A DNA stretch of 37,655 nucleotides from Planctomycetaceae bacterium. GTDB lineage: Bacteria > Planctomycetota > Planctomycetia > Planctomycetales > Planctomycetaceae. Under the pieces are notes generated by a model. It did no database searches. It was given only the letters and a program-made list of their open reading frames with translations, and was not told where the DNA came from. The position numbers were made by a program, and so were the translations under genes. The stretch is taken from positions 1 to 37,655 of the forward strand of contig JANQQW010000169.1 of NCBI GenBank assembly GCA_028284885.1, given 5' to 3'. Shown piece after piece: positions 23,776 through 32,712 of the stretch (the first letter of the stretch is position 1; each line of letters starts with the position of its first letter).

Positions 23776-23805
23776 TTGACTGTGGCAAAACCCGCGTGCT
23801 AGGCT
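23776..23805 (+). promoter_or_regulatory. Sigma70-type promoter of the pilM-type operon
   Basis: TTGACT (23776-23781) and TAGGCT (23800-23805) are separated by 18 bases and lie 84 bases before the ATG at 23890. This is the best -35/-10 pair seen in the window. Confidence 0.55.
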
Positions 23806-23889
23806 GAATTTACGTTTCAATCCGTCTCTCGGGCGGCCGGTGCTCTCCGGGCGTTCGGGGCAGCGGTTTCGACAATCGGAGGGTCCTCC

Positions 23890-26091
23890 ATGCCGGAATC
23901 CCGTGGTGTCTGGGGAATCGAGATCGGCCAAGCCGGTCTGAAGGCCATTCGGCTGCGGTACGCCGAGGCTGCCAAGCAGGTGATCGCGGTCGCGTTCGAC
24001 TACGTCCCGCACCCCAAGATTCTGAGCCAGCCGGACGCCATTCCGGAGGAACTGGTCCCCAAGGCCCTCGAGACGTTCCTGTCCCGGAACTCGATCGCGG
24101 GCGACAAGGTCTGCATCGGCGTCCCCGGTCAGTCGGCCCTCACACGGTTCATCCAGTTGCCGCCGGTCGAGTCGAACCGCGTCGCGGAAATCGTGAAGTA
24201 CGAGGCGCGGCAGCAGATCCCATTCGACCTCGAGGACGTGATCTGGGACTACCAACGCGTCGGCGGCGGCATGGAGGAGAGCGGGTTCCTGCTCGAGGCC
24301 GAGGTCGGCCTGTTCGCCATGAAGAAGGAACAGGTCCACGCGGCCCTGCAGCCGTTCGTCGACCAGAAGGTCGAAGTGGACGTGATCCAGGTCGCGCCGC
24401 TCGCCCTGTACAACATGCTCTCGTACGACCAGCTCGGCATCCGCATCGAGGAGGAAGGGCAGATTCCCGACGGCGAGGACGAGCACACCATCGTCGTCGA
24501 CATGGGAGCCGACAACTCCACGCTGCTCGTCTCCAACGGCGAGAAGATCTGGATTCGCAACGTCCCGGTGGGGGGCAACCACTTCACCCGGGCCCTCACC
24601 AAGGAGATGAAGCTCACCTTCGCCAAGGCCGAGCACCTCAAGTGCAACGCTACCAAGGCCCCGGATCCGCGAGCCGTCTTCCAGGCGCTCCGCCCGGTCT
24701 TCAACGACTACGTCTCCGAGATCCAGCGGTCGATCGGCTACTTCTCCAGCGTCAACCGCGAGGCGTCGATCAAGCGGGTCCTCGGCGTCGGCAACGGCTT
24801 CAAGCTGGCCGGCCTGCAGAAGTTCCTGCAGCAGAACCTGCAGTACGAGGTCGAGCGGATCGACACGTTCAAGGGGCTCGTGGGGGACAACGTCCTGGGC
24901 GACCCGGTCTTCCAGGAGAACGTGCTCGGCTTCGCCGTGCCGTACGGGATGGCCCTCCAGGCACTCGGCGTGACGCCGATCCACACGTCGCTGCTCCCGC
25001 CGGAGATCACCCGCGCCCGAGCCATCCGCAAGAAGAAGCCGTGGGCCGTGGCGACGGCGGCCACACTGCTGTTCGGACTGGCCACGTCGGTGGCGGTCGG
25101 CGCAGGGGCGCTGATGAGCGTCGAGAACGAGGACTGGGAGAAGGCGAAGAAGGCCGCTCTCGACCTGAAGGGAGCCGTCGACGCGGACCGGACGGCCTAC
25201 AACAAGGCGACCGAGGAGAGCAAGCAGATCGACCAGAAGATCGGTCGGCTCGTCGAGCCGTTCGAGGACCGGTTCAAGTGGCCGGAACTCTACAAGGCCG
25301 TCTACGACTGCATGCCCCACACGCCACCCGGCGTGGTGGAGGAGCAGGGGGTCGAGAAGCTGTCCGAGCAGGAGCGGATGAAGCTCGTCTCGCTGCGGGC
25401 GGTCGAGGTTCCGGACCTCGCCAAGTGGTGGGACGCCCGTGTGAACGACCCGCAGAGCAGCACGCTGGGCAAGGCCCCCGCCGACATCGCCAACCCGCCG
25501 TCCGGCCCCGGCTACGTCGTGGAGCTGAAGGGCCAGCACTACCACCACGTGCCGGAGAAGCAGAACGACGTCGGCGTGCAGTACGTCATCACCAGGCTGC
25601 TGGCCAACCTGCACCAGTGGGAGGTCAAGAACCCGAACACCAACCTGATGACGCCCGTCCGCGACGCCGGCATCAGCCACGCCTTCGTGGTCTCCTTCGT
25701 CACGCCGCAGGAAGTGCGGATCCTGAAGAACCAGGACGAGGGAGGTGACGTCGCCGCCCGGGCTCGGGCGGCCGTCGCCGCAGAGGCCGCCAACCGGGAC
25801 ACGCTCGAGGACGAGCTGTACGTCACACTGCGTGAGACGTCCTTCGTCGTCGAGTTCGCCTGGCAGCCGTTCACCCGGACCGAGCGTCTGAAGTTCACCG
25901 CCCTGCGGCCGTTGTTCGCCCAGAGCCAGAACGCGGCCGCCGTCACGCTGCCCGAGGCCCAGGCCGTGCTGACGAACTCCACGAACCTCGAGGTTCGCGG
26001 TCTGGGCCTGACGACCGAGGAACTCGAACGATTCAAGGCGTGGTACGCCGCCGGGCAGGTGCCCGCGACCCCGACCGGAACCACCAACTAG
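23890..26091 (+). CDS. pilM: PilM-type ATPase fused to a membrane segment and large extracytoplasmic region
   Basis: A 733-residue protein. Residues 1-375 are a PilM/FtsA-like actin-fold domain: WGIEIGQAGLKAIRLR (8-23), GVPGQSALTRFIQLP, IVKYEARQQIPFDLEDV (a PilM hallmark), HTIVVDMGADNSTLLV and KRVLGVGNGFKLAGL. Normal PilM ends near 350 residues and is cytoplasmic. Here it continues through KKKPWAVATAATLLFG into a transmembrane helix (about 384-405), then 330 residues that begin with a coiled coil (EDWEKAKKAALDLKGAV). That order matches PilM followed by PilN, so the gene is probably a PilM-PilN fusion extended at the C terminus. PilM binds ATP and links the pilus motor to the inner-membrane PilN-PilO-PilP complex. 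First gene of a three-gene operon behind a good promoter; the next gene starts 30 bases on. Confidence 0.8.
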   Translation: MPESRGVWGIEIGQAGLKAIRLRYAEAAKQVIAVAFDYVPHPKILSQPDAIPEELVPKALETFLSRNSIAGDKVCIGVPGQSALTRFIQLPPVESNRVAEIVKYEARQQIPFDLEDVIWDYQRVGGGMEESGFLLEAEVGLFAMKKEQVHAALQPFVDQKVEVDVIQVAPLALYNMLSYDQLGIRIEEEGQIPDGEDEHTIVVDMGADNSTLLVSNGEKIWIRNVPVGGNHFTRALTKEMKLTFAKAEHLKCNATKAPDPRAVFQALRPVFNDYVSEIQRSIGYFSSVNREASIKRVLGVGNGFKLAGLQKFLQQNLQYEVERIDTFKGLVGDNVLGDPVFQENVLGFAVPYGMALQALGVTPIHTSLLPPEITRARAIRKKKPWAVATAATLLFGLATSVAVGAGALMSVENEDWEKAKKAALDLKGAVDADRTAYNKATEESKQIDQKIGRLVEPFEDRFKWPELYKAVYDCMPHTPPGVVEEQGVEKLSEQERMKLVSLRAVEVPDLAKWWDARVNDPQSSTLGKAPADIANPPSGPGYVVELKGQHYHHVPEKQNDVGVQYVITRLLANLHQWEVKNPNTNLMTPVRDAGISHAFVVSFVTPQEVRILKNQDEGGDVAARARAAVAAEAANRDTLEDELYVTLRETSFVVEFAWQPFTRTERLKFTALRPLFAQSQNAAAVTLPEAQAVLTNSTNLEVRGLGLTTEELERFKAWYAAGQVPATPTGTTN

Positions 26092-26121
26092 GACGTCCCC
26101 GAGGACGACGGAGAACTCGAC

Positions 26122-27801
26122 ATGGAGAAGCTGCAGGCGTTGCTCGTCCACCGCTTCTGGTTGCTGTTCGGTGCCGTGCTGCTCGTCCCCATCGTCGGAT
26201 GGTGGATCGCCAGCGGCAGCCTCTCCTCGAAGACGGCCGCGGCGACCGACGACATCAAGGCCGCCAAGAACGCCCTGCCCGCGGGCGTCGGACTGCCCAA
26301 CTCGAAGTACGTCGAGGGGGCCGAGGGCGTCACCAAGCAGAAGCAGGCGCTCTACGACCAGGAGTTCCAGCGGCTGTGGGACCGCCAGAAGGCACTGATG
26401 ACCTGGCCGGTCGGCATGGAGTCGATGAGCCGGTACGACTTCGAGGCGTCGATCAGCGACGCGGACCGGCTCCAGTACCAACTCCGCTACAACGACGAGG
26501 TCGAGCGGATTCGCGAACTGCTTCCCGAGTACGACCCCCAGACCGAGCAGGGAATCGTGCTGCTCGAGGGGGCGACCCTGCCGTTCGTCGACACGAACCA
26601 GGCTTGGCGTGGCCGGTCGCCCTCGTCTCAACAGGCTTGGGACGCCCAGATGGACAACTGGTTCACGGAGGCGATCTTCAAGGCGATCCGTTCGGTCAAC
26701 GGGACCGTGGAGGGGACCGAGCAGACGATCCGCGACGCAGCCGTCCGCCAGATCACAACCCTGATCTACAAGGGGGGAAGCCGGGGCGGTGACACGGCCG
26801 TGGCGGCGGATCCCGCGAACATGGAGGGGCAACCCGAAGGGGGCCTCGTGCCGGGCGGCGTCAACGCGGCGTTCGACCTGTTCGGTAGCACGACCGGCGG
26901 CGGCGGCGGGCGGAACGAGTCGTTCGGCGGCAGCGGCGGCGGCAACAACGTCGCCAGCCCGTCGAACATCGACGTCGATCCGGCGAAGATCTTCGGCGAC
27001 GCCCGCATCCAGTCGACCACCGACGGCACGCTCTCGGAAGGCAACCAACCGGCCGGCCCCCTCGGAGCATTCGGCGGCAACACCCAGCAGAACGCGGCCG
27101 AACGTCGCTACATCGACGACGACGAGACGCTCCCCTACCGGACCCGCGGCTTCTACCTGCACGTCGTCGTCCGGAACGACGCTGTCCCGGACCTGCTGCT
27201 CGCCTTGTCCAACATGGACTGGCCGACGACAATCGTGCACGTGCACGTGGCCGAGGCCCATCCCGCACGGCTGGAACGTGCCAACGCGGGCGGGGCGTTC
27301 GAGGGTGGCGGAGGCGGCGGCGGCTTCGAACGGCCCGGCGTCGGTGGCTTCCCCCCTCGTGCCGGTCTGGGCGGTCTCGGCGGCGTCCGTCCCCGTCCGG
27401 GCGGAGAAGGAAGCGGCGGGACGTCGGGTGGTCTGCACACCTCCGCGCTCGGGCCGGGCAACGGTCTGGCGCAAGTCGTGATCGCCGGCGTGATGACGAT
27501 CTACAACGAGCCGAAGAAGGAAGAGAACGCCGAGTCGACGGAGTCGTCCGATCCCGGCACGCCAGAGTCGGCCGAGTCCTCCGAGACGACCGAGCCCGAT
27601 GACGAGACGCCCGCGAACGATCCCGACGCGGATCCGGCCGAAACGGACACAACCGACCGTGCCGACGCCACGACACCGGTCGGCACGCCGGCCGACGAAG
27701 CCGATTCCGATCCTGCTGACGCGGGATCGTCGGGAACCGAACCGGCCGACGCGACGTCCAATTCCAGTACCGAAGCCGAGCCGACGGACGGCGGTCGCTG
27801 A
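26122..27801 (+). CDS. Single-pass membrane protein, probable PilO-like partner, with Gly-rich and acidic regions
   Basis: A 559-residue protein with a transmembrane helix at 13-31 (WLLFGAVLLVPIVGWWIAS) after a short basic N terminus. Residues 40-230 are mainly helical (coiled-coil-like). Then come two glycine-rich segments (about 254-276 and 392-433) around a small alpha/beta domain, TRGFYLHVVVRNDAVPDLL followed by NMDWPTTIVHVHVAE (near 341-378), of the ferredoxin-like type found in PilO. The last ~100 residues are low complexity, dominated by Glu, Asp, Ser, Thr and Ala. Placement after the PilM fusion and this domain suggest the PilO role in the inner-membrane pilus platform (inference). 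Unlike PilO (about 200 residues) it is much enlarged. Confidence 0.6.
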   Translation: MEKLQALLVHRFWLLFGAVLLVPIVGWWIASGSLSSKTAAATDDIKAAKNALPAGVGLPNSKYVEGAEGVTKQKQALYDQEFQRLWDRQKALMTWPVGMESMSRYDFEASISDADRLQYQLRYNDEVERIRELLPEYDPQTEQGIVLLEGATLPFVDTNQAWRGRSPSSQQAWDAQMDNWFTEAIFKAIRSVNGTVEGTEQTIRDAAVRQITTLIYKGGSRGGDTAVAADPANMEGQPEGGLVPGGVNAAFDLFGSTTGGGGGRNESFGGSGGGNNVASPSNIDVDPAKIFGDARIQSTTDGTLSEGNQPAGPLGAFGGNTQQNAAERRYIDDDETLPYRTRGFYLHVVVRNDAVPDLLLALSNMDWPTTIVHVHVAEAHPARLERANAGGAFEGGGGGGGFERPGVGGFPPRAGLGGLGGVRPRPGGEGSGGTSGGLHTSALGPGNGLAQVVIAGVMTIYNEPKKEENAESTESSDPGTPESAESSETTEPDDETPANDPDADPAETDTTDRADATTPVGTPADEADSDPADAGSSGTEPADATSNSSTEAEPTDGGR

Positions 27802-27867
27802 GCGACCGTTCCCGAGCGACAACCCCTCTGACCAACGTTGCGGGCAACCCACGCACCGGAGTCGAAC

Positions 27868-30048
27868 ATGAAGAACCTGCTCAGCTCACTCAAGTCGCTG
27901 GACTTCAAGGAGTTCGCCATCCGGCACGGTGAGAAGGTCGCGCTCAGCGTGGTCGGGTTGATCGTGCTGCTCACGCTCGCGTTGGGAACGCAGTGGAGCC
28001 GGTACAACGAGATCGCCCCGGACGAGTTGAGCGAGAAGGCCGCGACGACGGGACAACAAGTCCGGACGTCCGGTTGGCCCGAGACCGAGAAGCTGGCTCT
28101 GGAGGCCTCCACGACGGGACCGGCCCACCCGCAACGCCGCGTGGCCAGCATGCTGGCGGACCAGAACCTCGACGACCCGCGGTTCGACTTCACCATGGGC
28201 CCCGTCATCTGGGAGCCGTTGCCGCGTAGCGTGCCGATCCGCGAGCCGAAGTGGTACCAGCTGATCGAGCCGATCGCGTCGCACGGCCGGATCATTCTCG
28301 ACATTCCGCAACTCGTGGCGGCCGAGGATCCGATGGGGGTCGCCGTCGGCGACGGAGTCGACACCCGGCGCGACGAGGGCGCAATTGTCGCGAGGAAACG
28401 GACGCAGTTCGACCCGCGGCAGGGCGGCGTCGGCGCGGGCGGCGGTGAGAGCTTCGATCCGGGGGCTGGACTGGGCATGCGTCTGCAGGGGTTCGCCCCG
28501 CCCGGATTTGAGTCGCCCGAGGGTCAGCCCGGCGGCTTCGGCGAGTTCGACGGCGAGGTCTCCGGGCCGAGTTCCGGACTGGCGACCCACTTCGTCTCGG
28601 TTCGGATGGTCTTCCCGGCCCGGGCCCAGCTCCAGGCGATTCTGAACGCTCGCGGCATCGGAGCCGTGGCGTCGGCCGACTTGTTCTCGATCCAGGACTT
28701 CGAGATCGAGCGGTCCCAGGCGATCGCAGGCCCCGACGGCGAGATCGAGTGGACGGAGTGGAAGTCGTTCGACCTCGACAAGACGCTCGAACTGCTGGAC
28801 CTCGTGTCCGGCTTCGACACCGAGACCCTGCATCCGCAGGTGATCGACCAGACGATCACGATGCCGCTGCCGATGCCGAAGTACGGGTATTGGCAGGACG
28901 TGCACCACCCGCGTCTCAAGGACGCCGTGCTCAGTGCCGAGCAGCAGCAGCAGTTCGGGCAGTTCGCGGAGGCGATGGCTCAGACCCGCGAACAGTTCAA
29001 CGAGGCCCCCGGGTTCGAGTTCGGGGCCGGCGAGGCGGCCGGCGAGAACGCCGACGTCGAGAAGGGGGGCTGGGCACCGAAGATTCGCGACTTCAAGTCC
29101 GAGGTCTCCGAGGTGGCGGCCGACCAAGAGCGAGCCCGCGCGACTTTCGACGTCATGCGGACGCAGGGGGGGGTCGGCGCTCTCAACCTGCAGACCCTGT
29201 CGGCCACCGGCGAGTACCTGCTGTTCCGGTTCGTCGACTTCGACGTGGAACCCGGTCGGGCCTACCGTTACCGAGCCCGACTGAAGTTCCTCAACCCGAA
29301 CTACGACCTCCCGATCGACCGGGTGCTGCGTCCCAGCGTGGCGGAGGGGCTGTTCCGCCCCAATCCGCTGAACGACCAGGAGATGGAAGCGGCTTGGTCC
29401 GCGTCCACGAACCCGGTCGTCGTTCCGGACGACTTGGAGTACTACGTCGCCGGCGTCACCCGGTCCCTCCGGTCGTCCGAGGCGAACGCCAAGATCCGCG
29501 TCCACGTCTGGAGCGACGTCCTCGGTACGTGGGTCTCCGAAGTGGTCGAGGTCGCTCCTGGTGAGCGTGTCGGCGGCTCCGGACCGGAGAACACCGACGT
29601 GGCCAACCTCGTCGCGGACACCTTCGAGAAGGGGCAGCCGGTCCGGTTCGAGGCCGACGACGTGCTGGCCGACCTCGTCGCCACCCCGGTGCTCGACCTG
29701 AACGACGGCATGCACGCACAGTACCTCGCCGGGCTGGGCGAACCGCGACTCGAAGTGGTCGCACCGGTCGTCGTGCTGAACGAGTACGGTGAGTTGGTCG
29801 AGCACGACCCCGGGGCCAAGTCCGACGCCCGCGACGCGGCTCGCACGCGGTACGAGGACCAGATGACGGCCCTCGAGACGTTGCTCGCACCGCAGGCCGA
29901 CACCGAGGGACTCGGCGGCAACCCGCTGGAGTCCGGCGAGGGCTTCACCGACTTCTACGGCGAGGGGGGCGAAGGAGCCGTCGCGCCTCAGCCGCGGAAG
30001 CGTCGACGAGTCAAGAAGGGGAATCCGCTGCGGATCGGCGGGAACTGA
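27868..30048 (+). CDS. Large single-pass membrane protein of the pilM-type operon, unknown fold
   Basis: A 726-residue protein from the ATG at 27868 (a TTG at 27838 is unlikely). Its transmembrane helix is at 23-40 (KVALSVVGLIVLLTLALG). The long extracytoplasmic part includes a proline/glycine-rich stretch (about 180-230) and a beta-rich domain beginning near 440 with EYLLFRFVDFDVEPGRAYRY and RARLKFLNPNYDLP. The C terminus is strongly basic (RKRRRVKKG). No family is recognised. Operon position suggests a PilP-like or platform role, but the size and lack of a lipobox argue for a planctomycete-specific component. Its stop overlaps the convergent folC gene by 38 bases. Confidence 0.6.
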   Translation: MKNLLSSLKSLDFKEFAIRHGEKVALSVVGLIVLLTLALGTQWSRYNEIAPDELSEKAATTGQQVRTSGWPETEKLALEASTTGPAHPQRRVASMLADQNLDDPRFDFTMGPVIWEPLPRSVPIREPKWYQLIEPIASHGRIILDIPQLVAAEDPMGVAVGDGVDTRRDEGAIVARKRTQFDPRQGGVGAGGGESFDPGAGLGMRLQGFAPPGFESPEGQPGGFGEFDGEVSGPSSGLATHFVSVRMVFPARAQLQAILNARGIGAVASADLFSIQDFEIERSQAIAGPDGEIEWTEWKSFDLDKTLELLDLVSGFDTETLHPQVIDQTITMPLPMPKYGYWQDVHHPRLKDAVLSAEQQQQFGQFAEAMAQTREQFNEAPGFEFGAGEAAGENADVEKGGWAPKIRDFKSEVSEVAADQERARATFDVMRTQGGVGALNLQTLSATGEYLLFRFVDFDVEPGRAYRYRARLKFLNPNYDLPIDRVLRPSVAEGLFRPNPLNDQEMEAAWSASTNPVVVPDDLEYYVAGVTRSLRSSEANAKIRVHVWSDVLGTWVSEVVEVAPGERVGGSGPENTDVANLVADTFEKGQPVRFEADDVLADLVATPVLDLNDGMHAQYLAGLGEPRLEVVAPVVVLNEYGELVEHDPGAKSDARDAARTRYEDQMTALETLLAPQADTEGLGGNPLESGEGFTDFYGEGGEGAVAPQPRKRRRVKKGNPLRIGGN

Positions 30049-31450
30049 TCGCGACGGAGGCCTCGGAGCGACCGCTCGGTCCACCGGCCGAGAGCATCCG
30101 TCGGCACTCGGCCGCCAGGAAGAAGGAACCGGTGACGCACACGAGACCCGCGTCGCCGGCTTTGCACGTCGCTGCCGCGAGGGCCTCCGCCGGCGTCTCC
30201 GCGCACTCGAACGACTGATGCCCGGCCGGACCGAGTGCCGAGAGCGACGATGCCAGTTCCGTCGGGGTCACCGCGCGCGGGTTCTCGACGAACCGGGTGA
30301 GCACGACGTGGTCGAACCGACCGACCACCTCCGCCAGCATCGCCGCGTGGTCCTTGTCCGTCGAGGAGGCGAAGACGAGGACTCGCGGCCCGGGAGCTGG
30401 GAAGTCGCGTACCGTGCTGACGACTGCCGCGACCGAGGCCTCGTTGTGTGCCGCGTCGCACACGATCGCCGGACGTTCGCCGACGATCTCGAACCGCAGC
30501 GGCCACTCGAGCCGCTCGATGCCGCGGACCGACCGTTCCGGATCGACGGCCACGACCCCGTTGGTCCGAACGAGTTCCAGAGCCCCCACAGCGAGCGCAG
30601 CGTTCGTCACTTGGTGTCGACCGTCCAGCGGCAGGCCGAGAGCAGGCCACTCCGCGGTCGGCGTCGCGACCTGTATCCGTGGCCGCGAGGGCACGGGATC
30701 CGGCACGTCGCCAATGACCGTCACGCCGACGTCCCGGTCGAGTTCCCACAGCGGGGCACCGTTGCGACGGCAGGTGTCTCGAACGACCTCGCTCGGCTCG
30801 TTGCCGCTCACACCCGTCACGCAGGGAACGCCCGGCTTCACGATGCCCGCCTTCTCACGAGCGATCGCCCCGAGCGTGTCCCCCAGCAGCCGTTCGTGGT
30901 CGCGGCTGACGTTCGTCACCACGGTCACGATCGGCCGGCAGACGTTGGTCGAGTCCAGCCGTCCGCCCATTCCCACCTCCATGACGGCGACCTCGACCTG
31001 CTGCTCCTCGAAGTGCATCCACGCGAGTGCCGTCAACGTCTCGAAGAAGGTCGGTCGGAGATCGAGCCCCTCCAGCAGGTCGGCGAGTCGGGCGACGACC
31101 GCAACGAACGCCTCCTCCGTCGCCTCCAGCCCGTCGACGCGTAACCGCTCCTCCACGCGGTCGACGTGTGGCGACGTGAACAGCCCGGTCCGAACGTCGG
31201 AGCCGACGAGACCGGCGGCGATCATCGCCGAGGTCGACCCCTTCCCCTTGGTGCCGGCGACGTGGACGGCGGGGATCCGGTCCTGCGGGTTCCCGAGCGC
31301 CGCGAGCAGACGACGAATCGTGTCGAGCTTGAAGGCGTCCGGGACCGGGGCGGGGCGGCGTTCGTAGTCGATTCGGTCCAGCAGGAAAGCACGCGCCTCG
31401 TCGGCCGTGCGAACCTTGCGTGGCGAGTGAGAGCGGGGAGTGGTCGTCAC
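30011..31450 (-). CDS. folC: Bifunctional folylpolyglutamate/dihydrofolate synthase
   Basis: A 479-residue Mur-ligase-fold enzyme. Started at GTG 31450. It shows the FolC P-loop HVAGTKGKGSTSAM (63-76), the TSPH motif (92-95), VMEVGMGGRLDSTN (the Mg and folate region), RDHERLLGDTLGAIAREKAGI and, in the C-terminal domain, CDAAHNEAS. It adds glutamate residues to folates, and in many bacteria also makes dihydrofolate from dihydropteroate. Length and motifs are normal. The last 13 codons lie opposite the end of the third gene of the pilM-type operon (convergent overlap). It is divergent from the comB-like gene with a 134-base gap. Confidence 0.94.
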   Translation of the reverse strand: MTTTPRSHSPRKVRTADEARAFLLDRIDYERRPAPVPDAFKLDTIRRLLAALGNPQDRIPAVHVAGTKGKGSTSAMIAAGLVGSDVRTGLFTSPHVDRVEERLRVDGLEATEEAFVAVVARLADLLEGLDLRPTFFETLTALAWMHFEEQQVEVAVMEVGMGGRLDSTNVCRPIVTVVTNVSRDHERLLGDTLGAIAREKAGIVKPGVPCVTGVSGNEPSEVVRDTCRRNGAPLWELDRDVGVTVIGDVPDPVPSRPRIQVATPTAEWPALGLPLDGRHQVTNAALAVGALELVRTNGVVAVDPERSVRGIERLEWPLRFEIVGERPAIVCDAAHNEASVAAVVSTVRDFPAPGPRVLVFASSTDKDHAAMLAEVVGRFDHVVLTRFVENPRAVTPTELASSLSALGPAGHQSFECAETPAEALAAATCKAGDAGLVCVTGSFFLAAECRRMLSAGGPSGRSEASVAISSRRSAADSPS

Positions 31451-31584
31451 GGAGCCGGCAGGTCGAGGCGTCGATCGAGTTTTCGCGTGGCGCTTCGCTT
31501 TCCCGATCCGAGTTCGGACGCGAGTATACCCGTCGCCCGATCAAGGCGGGACCGACCAGACCTCGACGGAGGAGCGAAATCGCG

Positions 31585-32328
31585 ATGCGACCGTTGTTCG
31601 TCCACCTCGTCCCGGCCCTCGTCGATCCCGCCGAACTGCAGGGCGGGACCGCCGTCGTCATCGACGTGCTTCGTGCCTCGACGACCATCTGCCACGCGCT
31701 CGCGGCCAGGGCGAGCCGAGTCCTGCCGGTCGCGTCGATCGAGGACGCTCTCGCACGACGCGACCACGAGCCGACCGTTCTGCTCGGGGGCGAGCGGGGG
31801 GGAAGGCCGATTGACGGGTTCGACCTCGGGAACACGCCGACGGCCTACACGCCGGACACAGTGGCCGGAAGGATGGTCGTCTTCACCACGACGAACGGCA
31901 CCCGAGCCCTGCTGCACAGCCGTCATGCCGACACCTGCGTGGTCGCGTGCTTCGCGAACCTCTCTTCCGTCGTCGATCGCGTGGCGGACGGTTCGAGTCC
32001 CGTGCACCTCGTCTGTGCGGGAACGGACGGGGCCGTCACCATGGAGGACTGCCTCTGCGCCGGTGCGATCGGCCGAGCCCTCTTGGACCGTGGAGAGGCC
32101 GTCGAACTCGCCAACGACTCCGCACGTCTCGCCGTCTCCGCCTACGACGAGACGACGCGGGACGACGCCACAACCGGAGTCCTCAACGGACTCCGATCGA
32201 GCCAGGGCGGCCGAAACCTCGCGGCGATCGGGCTCGCGGCCGACGTCGATGTCTGCGCTCGGATCGACGCGACGACCGTCGTCCCGTCGTTCGACCCGTT
32301 GACCGGCGCGATCACCTCACTCGGCTGA
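31585..32328 (+). CDS. comB: ComB-like 2-phosphosulfolactate phosphatase family protein
   Basis: A 247-residue protein. ATG 31585 is chosen; GGAGGAG lies about 10 bases upstream and the extra open frame to 31420 is unconserved. ComB motifs are visible: VVIDVLRASTTI (24-35), FTTTNGTRALL, VVACFANLSSV and VHLVCAGTDGAVTMEDCLCAG, with a conserved Cys pair. ComB removes phosphate from 2-phosphosulfolactate in coenzyme M synthesis in methanogens; bacterial relatives may make sulfolactate or act on other substrates. No other coenzyme M gene is nearby, so the bacterial role is open. It is divergent from folC, with a TATACC -10-like box at about 31525; it overlaps the next gene (convergent) by 12 bases. 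Confidence 0.85.
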   Translation: MRPLFVHLVPALVDPAELQGGTAVVIDVLRASTTICHALAARASRVLPVASIEDALARRDHEPTVLLGGERGGRPIDGFDLGNTPTAYTPDTVAGRMVVFTTTNGTRALLHSRHADTCVVACFANLSSVVDRVADGSSPVHLVCAGTDGAVTMEDCLCAGAIGRALLDRGEAVELANDSARLAVSAYDETTRDDATTGVLNGLRSSQGGRNLAAIGLAADVDVCARIDATTVVPSFDPLTGAITSLG

Positions 32329-32712
32329 CTCGGCCACGCGTCGCGACTCGGCAAGAAGCTGCTCGAACTCCTCGACGCAGGCGTCGATTGAGATGACCGC
32401 CTGCTCGAAGTTCGTGTGGGTCGAGGCCTCAGCCGCATACCCGCGAAACTCCTCCGCGGCCCGCCGCAACTTGCCGATCTTCTTCGACAACATCCGCAGA
32501 TAACCTCGCGGGTCGCCGACGCGAGTCTCGAGCGCTCGGGCCGTGTCGAAGACGGCCCGGACGACTCCCATCAGGTCCGGGAAGTCCTCCGCCTCCTCGC
32601 TGTGCTTGACGAAGGTCCGCACCATCCACGCGTGGGCGAGGACGATCTGGCAGCGATCGACGATCTCGGCCAGCCCGCGCGGCGGCTTCGCGTTCCCGTG
32701 GTCGGCGGTCAC
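32317..32712 (-). CDS. Small helical protein translationally coupled to a Ser/Thr kinase
   Basis: A 131-residue, predominantly alpha-helical protein starting at GTG 32712, which overlaps the kinase stop by four bases (GTGA). Helical stretches include IVDRCQIVLAHAWMVRTFVK and VFDTARALETRVG. No motif or family is recognised. The overlap indicates it is made together with the kinase at 32709-34385, so it may be a substrate or regulator of it (inference). Its 3' end overlaps the comB-like gene. Confidence 0.65.
   Translation of the reverse strand: MTADHGNAKPPRGLAEIVDRCQIVLAHAWMVRTFVKHSEEAEDFPDLMGVVRAVFDTARALETRVGDPRGYLRMLSKKIGKLRRAAEEFRGYAAEASTHTNFEQAVISIDACVEEFEQLLAESRRVAESAE

Noticed and set aside
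23549-23788. A short minus-strand frame near the pilM-type promoter
   Set aside because: No motif, and it lies across the promoter region.
23773-27852. A minus-strand open frame of over 1,300 codons opposite the pilM-type operon
   Set aside because: It is the antisense shadow of high-G+C genes with strong third-position bias; the plus-strand genes have recognisable domains and this one has none.
27886-30084. A minus-strand open frame opposite the third gene of the pilM-type operon
   Set aside because: Shadow; no motif, and it would conflict with both the operon and folC.
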